Of a DNA stretch of 64,000 bases, positions 58,533 to 64,000 are shown in pieces. Under the pieces are notes generated by a model. It did not search any database. It was given only the letters and a program-made list of their open reading frames with translations, and was not told the origin of the DNA. The DNA lies in the NCBI GenBank assembly GCA_016800925.1, contig JABCPU010000028.1, positions 274,529 to 338,528 of the forward strand, read 5' to 3'. How positions within the stretch are numbered: position 1 is the stretch's first letter; every line of letters starts with the position of its first letter. The position numbers and the translations under genes were made by a program. The stretch comes from Suillus spraguei (taxonomy: Eukaryota; Basidiomycota; Agaricomycetes; Boletales; Suillaceae).

Positions 58533-61500
58533 CTACAAAATGGTCTCGACTTCGCCAGCTTCATTCTCCCACTGTGCCATGCCCTCATCCACAAGAAGGA
58601 AATCTTTGTATTCATCTAGCAAAACTTCCTCAACAATACCTGAGTTTGCTTGAGCAGAGTCAGCAAGAGACTTGCACCATGAGAATTTGAGCATCTGTAA
58701 TTGTTCAAAGTGTTCAGCACCGAGATGGGAGTGATGGTCAGTGGCGGTCTCTGCACCACCTGAAAAAAGGCGTTCGCAGGGTACAGATGATGCAGGAATT
58801 GCACAGATGTCCATAGCAATTCTTGCAAGTGTAGGATACATAGAATAATGTTTCTGAATGAACTAATTAGCCAAATACACGAATATAAGTGTGAATATGC
58901 TTACCGACCACCAGTTGATGATATTTGTGCTTTTCAAAACATCAGGCATGTCCTTGAGGTACCTCCGGAGTTCTGCCGCCCAGCTGGCATCATGGTCCAG
59001 TGTTGCTGTTCAAGAAGCAAGTGGCAATGACGGTCAAACACAGATTCCACTGTGGTTGTATCATGAGAGGGGGTCATGGAAGTACTGGCAACCAATGCAG
59101 TTGCTAATGGATGCATGATAGCAGTAGAGGAGGGACGAGTTTTCCAGTAGGCTTCCATAGTGGTCTCTACAACTTTCAAAGCCTTGTCATGCCAATACTT
59201 AGCATTAAGGTTACCGGCCACACGCTCATGTTCTTGCTCTTCGGGTCCTCCCCAAGTCATCTTGATATATTCCAGTTTGTAGTATGGATGAAGAACTATA
59301 ATGTCCGTTAGTCTGATCAACAAAAATACAATATGTACAGTGGCTCAAAAAACTGTCTGCATGTTTTGACATTTTTCACTATCTATGATATTGTGTGAGA
59401 ATGAACAAATTCCTCAAGGACATACTTATACCACATTGTAGTATGGCTTCAGGGCTTTTATTTGAGCCCTACACCGTGGGAATCGGCGGAGATATGGTGG
59501 AGATATAAGGCTTATAAAATGATGACTCATGTGGACAGTTTTTTGAGTGTATATTAAAACTATATAAATCATTATTTATGACACCATAAAAATCATGCCA
59601 CTATTATATAAATTATAAAGTGGTGTCATTATGTTATTTTATGACTATATCTAACTATATAAACCAGAATATCTCATGTATCATAGTCATAATCACCATG
59701 AAAGCCATCTCCTCTGCTCAAAGAGATAATATCCTCTCTCTGTCTTATGCTGGCCTCTCTGCTCGCCAAATTTCCTCTAGAACTGGAGTATGCAAGTCCA
59801 CTGTGGCCAAGTTCATCAAAGAAAGCCACCCAGACAAGGAAAACTCTTGTGGAGGACGTCCATCCAAGCTTACCTCTACTGACAAAAGGGCTATTATCCA
59901 ACATATCACTACAGGAAAGGCTGATAATGCTGTCCAAGCCACCCATTATATCAATTCCACCATCACTACCCCTGTCTCTTCACAAACTGTGAGGAATGTT
60001 CTCAAGGCAGCTCATCTCAAGGCAGTAACAAAGAAGAAAAAGCCTCTTCTCTCCATCAAACATAGGCAGAGAAGACTAGCCTTTGCCTTAGCTCATCAAC
60101 ACTGGACTGTAGAGGACTGGAAGCGTGTTATATGGTCAGATGAGACCAAAATCAATAGGATTGGGTCAGATGGGAAGGTGTATGTATGGAAAAAGAAGGG
60201 AGATGGCCTAACAGACAGAGAGGTTGGAGAGAAGAGGCTTTTTCTTCTTTGTTACTGCCTTGAGATGAGCTGCCTTGAGAACATTCCTCACAGTTTGTGA
60301 AGAGACAGGGGTAGTGATGGTGGAATTGATATAATGGGTGGCTTGGACAGCATTATCAGCCTTTCCTGTAGTGATATGTTGGATAATAGCCCTTTTGTCA
60401 GTAGAGGTAAGCTTGGATGGACGTCCTCCACAAGAGTTTTCCTTGTCTGGGTGGCTTTCTTTGATGAACTTGGCCACAGTGGACTTGCATACTCCAGTTC
60501 TAGAGGAAATTTGGCAAGCAGAGAGGCCAGCATAAGACAGAGAGAGGATATTATCTCTTTGAGCAGAGGAGATGGCTTTCATGGTGATTATGACTATGAT
60601 ACATGAGATATTCTGGTTTATATAGTTAGATATAGTCATAAAATAACATAATGACACCACTTTATAATTTATATAATAGTGGCATGATTTTTATGGTGTC
60701 ATAAATAATGATTTATATAGTTTTAATATACACTCAAAAAACTGTCCACATGAGTCATCATTTTATAAGCCTTATATCTCCACCATATCTCCGCCGATTC
60801 CCACGGTGTAGGGCTCAAATAAAAGCCCTGAAGCCATACTACAATGTGGTATAAGTATGTCCTTGAGGAATTTGTTCATTCTCACACAATATCATAGATA
60901 GTGAAAAATGTCAAAACATGCAGACAGTTTTTTGAGCCACTGTAAGTACTCACCAAGTGCAAGCACATACACAGGTTTTTTGTCCATCTTCTGATAGTAT
61001 TTATTGACCTTATCAAGTCCCTTCTGAACTGTGACCTGGTAGAGTTCATACTTTAGCATGCTGTGCTTCTGTTCCCATGCCATCTTCAGCTCCTTGAAAG
61101 CAGGGATTGCATGCCATAGAGTTGGTTGACTTTCGGAAGAAAAATACTGCTGAATTTCATTAGCGTCCTGTGGGGATATTAGTATTAGTAGATATGTACT
61201 ATAAAAATGAACATATTGAGATAATGATGCATGTATCTTCAACACAGTCCCAGTCACTGCTCCAAAAGGTAAAGGCACTCCAGGGAATGTGTGTTGTCAG
61301 TCCAGAATGCTGGATGGTAGTGATGGGGCTAAATAGCTCATCTGCAGTACTGATAAACATATTTATAGGCTGTGCAAACAGATTAGTGATGTAGCATTAG
61401 AAATCTTTTTTTTTGCTTACCTGTTGCAAGAGATATGCACGTCCAAGCATATTATCAGCTGTTCCCCGGTGTATGTTGCTATGGAGAGGTATCTTGAGTG

Positions 61501-63893
61501 GGGTCTTGAACCCACACTTCACTTGAAGCATCTGAAAGTATTTGATTTGTTGACTTGAGCACTGTGTCTGTTAGATCATTAGGTTTATGCATAACAATAG
61601 AAAAAATGTAAGACACGCCTTAATTGCAATAGTGCACACAGCTGCAACAACATCTAGTGAGCCTCCTAAGACTCAATTGTTGGACAACAAGGGATCAAAT
61701 TCCCAGATTGCAGTAGTAGTTTCCACAGTGGCAATGTGAGAGATGACAGACATAATAGCAACAATAGCGAGATTGAGAACATGAGAAAGGCAGGGGAGAT
61801 GGTGTTGATCAGAGCTGAATGAGTAGATGTGGTGGTGGTGTAGAACATGCTCTATCTTGTCACATGTTGTGTCATTATTGCTTGTATTGTCAGCTGTTAC
61901 AGTGAATAGCTGTTGTGCAGTATATGAAGTTAGTAGTAGTCACTGCAAGCAAAATATAATAAGAAATACCTTTGTAGATTGTCCTGACACAATAACCACC
62001 CACTTGCACAAACCAACTATGTATCTTCCCAGATTCACTCCACTATGGGCACCAGAGACACTGCAGAATGCTATAACTTGTGAGTGTTACAATCGTACAT
62101 CCCCTACATACTTTTCTCTTTGTCTATTACCTTGTATATCACATGACATACTTCTTGACTCATATGCTCAATGTGTCTGTGCTATAGTTGCCTTCCTTCT
62201 TAGGATATGCACTTATGTTCCCACATCTCTCTTGGTCCATGCGCATATATTGGCTTATTCAAGCACATTGTATTACACTTGTAGACTTCACTTTAATCTT
62301 ACTGGGTTTTACCTGGAATATCCTTCGCTTAGGTCTCCAACCTAAGTCGTCTGAATTGTTTCTAAGTCTAAGCACTCCTTAGCCTTAATCATTATTCTCA
62401 ATCGTCTTTGAGTCGCAACTCTTAGACTTGAACTCTGTTCGTACTTGGAATCCTCCATGTACTCATCGTCCTCGTTCTCATTTGAATGCAGTAGAACTTC
62501 CCAGCAGACCGGCTGTGTCTTTTCACTGTCGCTGGTGATGCCACCCCAGTTCATAACAGTGAGTGCAGATTCCATTTGTTCTTCTTGACCTCAATCCAGT
62601 GTGCAGTGAGCCCAAGGAATGATGCCTTTGTTTGGTCAATGGACCAGAGATTCGTAGATGTAGCAACACATCCAGTAGTTATGGACTAGATTACATTAGA
62701 AAATGCATTCACATGTATGAAAAAACTTACCTGTATATCAGCCTTGACACTTTCAATGAGCTTGATGAATGCATTGTGAATATAGGTTGTGATATCGTGA
62801 GTCGAAGGTAATTCTGCTGTAGTTGATGCTGGATGCATTGCAACCAAGCAGTTTCGAAATGTGGTCTTGTTTGCCACAACTAGAGACTGATGACCATTAT
62901 CATTGATCACAACACACTGAAAGATCTCACTTGATCATCACAAACGATAAATTCGCTACTGCATGCAACACACTATCTCTTGAAAACTCTTGTTTCTTCT
63001 CGGCCTTCTGGAACAGTCCATCTATCTTCATCTGCTTTCCTTTTAATCCATTGGACTGTAAATTCAACAACTCGTGAGGGATTGCATAGTGGTGCTCAGT
63101 GATCCCTAGCTCCTTACATTTAGCCTGGTAGAACTCGTAGTGACCACATATATGTTGATGACATGATGAATTACTGCCTAGGTGAAATGCTTTACATTTC
63201 CCATTCTGCTTTACAAAGATTTCATCGTCCCTTGGAATGTATGGTAAGCTTTCTGTCTCGATGTATCTCATACTAACTTACTTGCAGACTATGCACCAGT
63301 GCCCTCTCTTTGTATCCACCACACCCTCAATACCAATGAACTTCACCATGCATTTCTGTGTGAACACGGTAAGTAGATCATTTGCCTGCTGTTTCTTTGT
63401 TGCCAATGGAGCTGGAATATTGGCCTTGTGCTGTACACCCAGATCACTCCCTTCCTTTGTTATAATACATAGTATGAGCTGATGGCAATTTTTTACAGTG
63501 TGCTTTACTTACAGCATCTTCACCATTATCATTCTTGGTTTCCTCACTGCTCTTGGCATCAGACTGTGGTTAATGACCTCGACCTCGCTGTCCATGACAT
63601 TTTAATATCGCGCACTTCTTCAATCTCCACTGTGGTGCTTTTCTCTTTGAGACTATGTTTGGAGCTGGCATTTTTCTTCTTCTTGAGGTACGCTGACGTT
63701 CATGGAGGCTCTCATTGCTGCTATCAGAGTCTTCATCACTGACCACCCATCTTTTCCATTTAGAATTTTTGGTGACTTTGGAGGCCTTGAAAGAGCCTGT
63801 CTGGGTCGCATGCCCTGTTTCAGAGCCAGCAAGGGCCTTTGCTGTTATTGTTTGCTTGTGTGAAGACTTCTGAATGTTGCCTTGATTTGACAT
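58533..63893 (-). CDS. hAT transposase, interrupted by two insertions
   Basis: Cut-and-paste transposase, nuclear. Begins at ATG 63893 with a basic Lys/Ser/Arg-rich N-terminus. A zinc-finger-like region (KCKAFHLGSNSSCHQHICGH) is near 63180. Catalytic fold pieces: FLGLTAHWIEVKKNKW at 62600 and TADNTSNNDTTC at 61870, then HHLPCLSHVLNLA and VETTTAIWEFDP, LHPYYKLEYIKMTWGG at 59290, and the C-terminal hAT dimerisation region YPTLARIAMDICAIPASSVP followed by CERLFSGGAE at 58790, ending at 58533. Several introns; the one between YVLAL and VLHPYYK contains the palindromic Tc1 element. The D LTR at 62095-62559 is in the gene's antisense direction. Some frames look decayed but most conserved blocks are intact. 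Confidence 0.78.
59698..60300 (+). pseudogene. Tc1/mariner transposase N-terminal half
   Basis: Starts at ATG 59698 (AATCACCATG context). Two helix-turn-helix motifs: SLSYAGLSARQISSRTGVCK and GGRPSKLTSTDKRAIIQHI; then NVLKAAHLKAVTKKKKPLL and the first DDE block WSDETKINRIGSDGK. The frame then runs into the inverted arm after DGLTDREV, so the second and third acidic residues of the catalytic triad are missing. It could bind DNA ends but not cut. Confidence 0.85.
60208..60582 (-). pseudogene. Mirror copy of the Tc1 transposase N-terminus
   Basis: Inverted duplicate of the 59698 frame on the opposite arm, identical except for Arg to Cys in GLSACQ, and cut short where the arm ends (KKPLLSN). The ATG is the mirror of 59698, at 60582. 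Confidence 0.85.
62095..62559 (+). mobile_element. Solo LTR, family D
   Basis: 465 bp, TGTTACAATCG to CAGTTCATAACA, exact 5-bp duplication GTGAG at 62090-62094 and 62560-62564. Interrupts the hAT transposase gene. Same LTR family as G2 and G1. Confidence 0.92.
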
Positions 63894-64000
63894 GGCAAAC
63901 TACAATGTTTGTTTTGAGGCAAGGCTTCAAACTATGCTATACTGTACTCATACTATCCTGCCTGCAAACACATTGTAAAGTAGTTACCCAATTTTTGCCC

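Larger units (their letters stand above)
59338..60942. mobile_element. Palindromic (fold-back) Tc1/mariner element
   Basis: 1605 bp with TA duplication at 59336-59337 and 60943-60944, ends CAGTGGCTCAAAAAACTGTC and its complement. 59338-60055 and 60225-60942 are inverted copies of 718 bp with one mismatch noticed (CTCGCC against CTTGCC), around a 169-bp single-copy centre (60056-60224). Each arm holds the 5' region and N-terminal half of a Tc1 transposase. Lies in an intron of the hAT transposase gene. Confidence 0.93.
56917..64000 (-). mobile_element. Autonomous-type hAT element, right end off window
   Basis: Contains the hAT transposase gene. The left terminus is probably TAGGGTTTAAAAGTGCGG at 56917, a terminus style I recall for mushroom hAT elements. 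The other terminus lies beyond the window, so the target duplication cannot be checked. It has received a family C LTR (57094-58458), a palindromic Tc1 element (59338-60942) and a family D LTR (62095-62559). Confidence 0.5.

Noticed and set aside
1..64000. tRNA, rRNA or secondary-metabolite cluster
   Set aside because: No cloverleaf-like or ribosomal sequence recognised, and no PKS, NRPS or terpene synthase genes found; absence was not tested by computation.

Overview
The window looks like a nuclear segment of a basidiomycete fungus, most likely an agaricomycete. Its genes have many short introns (about 45-60 nt, CTAAC-like branch sites, sometimes 11-26 nt micro-exons). The protein families are ones I know from mushroom genomes, for example a C2/TPR/CHAT protein and chromodomain Gypsy elements. 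Species level is not supported.

Region 1-15 kb is mostly genic: a DEDDy 3'-5' exonuclease gene (its start is just off the window), a MATE transporter, a small terminal-inverted-repeat element, a deleted second copy of the exonuclease gene, a GDP-fucose-type nucleotide-sugar transporter, HMG-CoA lyase, and serine palmitoyltransferase subunit 2. These act in membrane transport, leucine/ketone-body catabolism and sphingolipid synthesis; they are not an obvious pathway cluster.

Region 15-44 kb is a transposon graveyard with readable nesting. A LINE remnant is split by an LTR that carries a truncated second LTR. A degenerate plus-strand Gypsy element (G1) is split by a complete minus-strand relative (G2, 24942-35016, paired 467-bp LTRs, 5-bp duplication CCACT). 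G2 is itself split by three more LTRs. Four solo LTRs of one family (A) have exact 5-bp target duplications. Both Gypsy elements carry an extra reading frame after the chromodomain, ending in a double zinc knuckle. A tyrosine-recombinase-like relic, a 1.4-kb LTR family (C) and more solo LTRs follow.

Region 44.6-54.3 kb returns to host genes, but all are damaged by single-base frameshifts: a C2-TPR-CHAT protein, an NFU1-type Fe-S scaffold pseudogene, and a DUG1/CNDP2-type M20 dipeptidase. HMG-CoA lyase at 10-11.5 kb also has two. Either these are decaying copies or the sequence has residual indel errors.

Region 54.3-64 kb holds a Helitron helicase fragment split by a non-autonomous hAT element with a 10-bp minisatellite core, then a large hAT transposase gene. 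That gene is split by a solo Gypsy LTR and, within an intron, by a Tc1/mariner element folded into a near-perfect 718-bp-armed palindrome. The palindrome and the extra Gypsy zinc-knuckle frame are the most unusual structures in the window.
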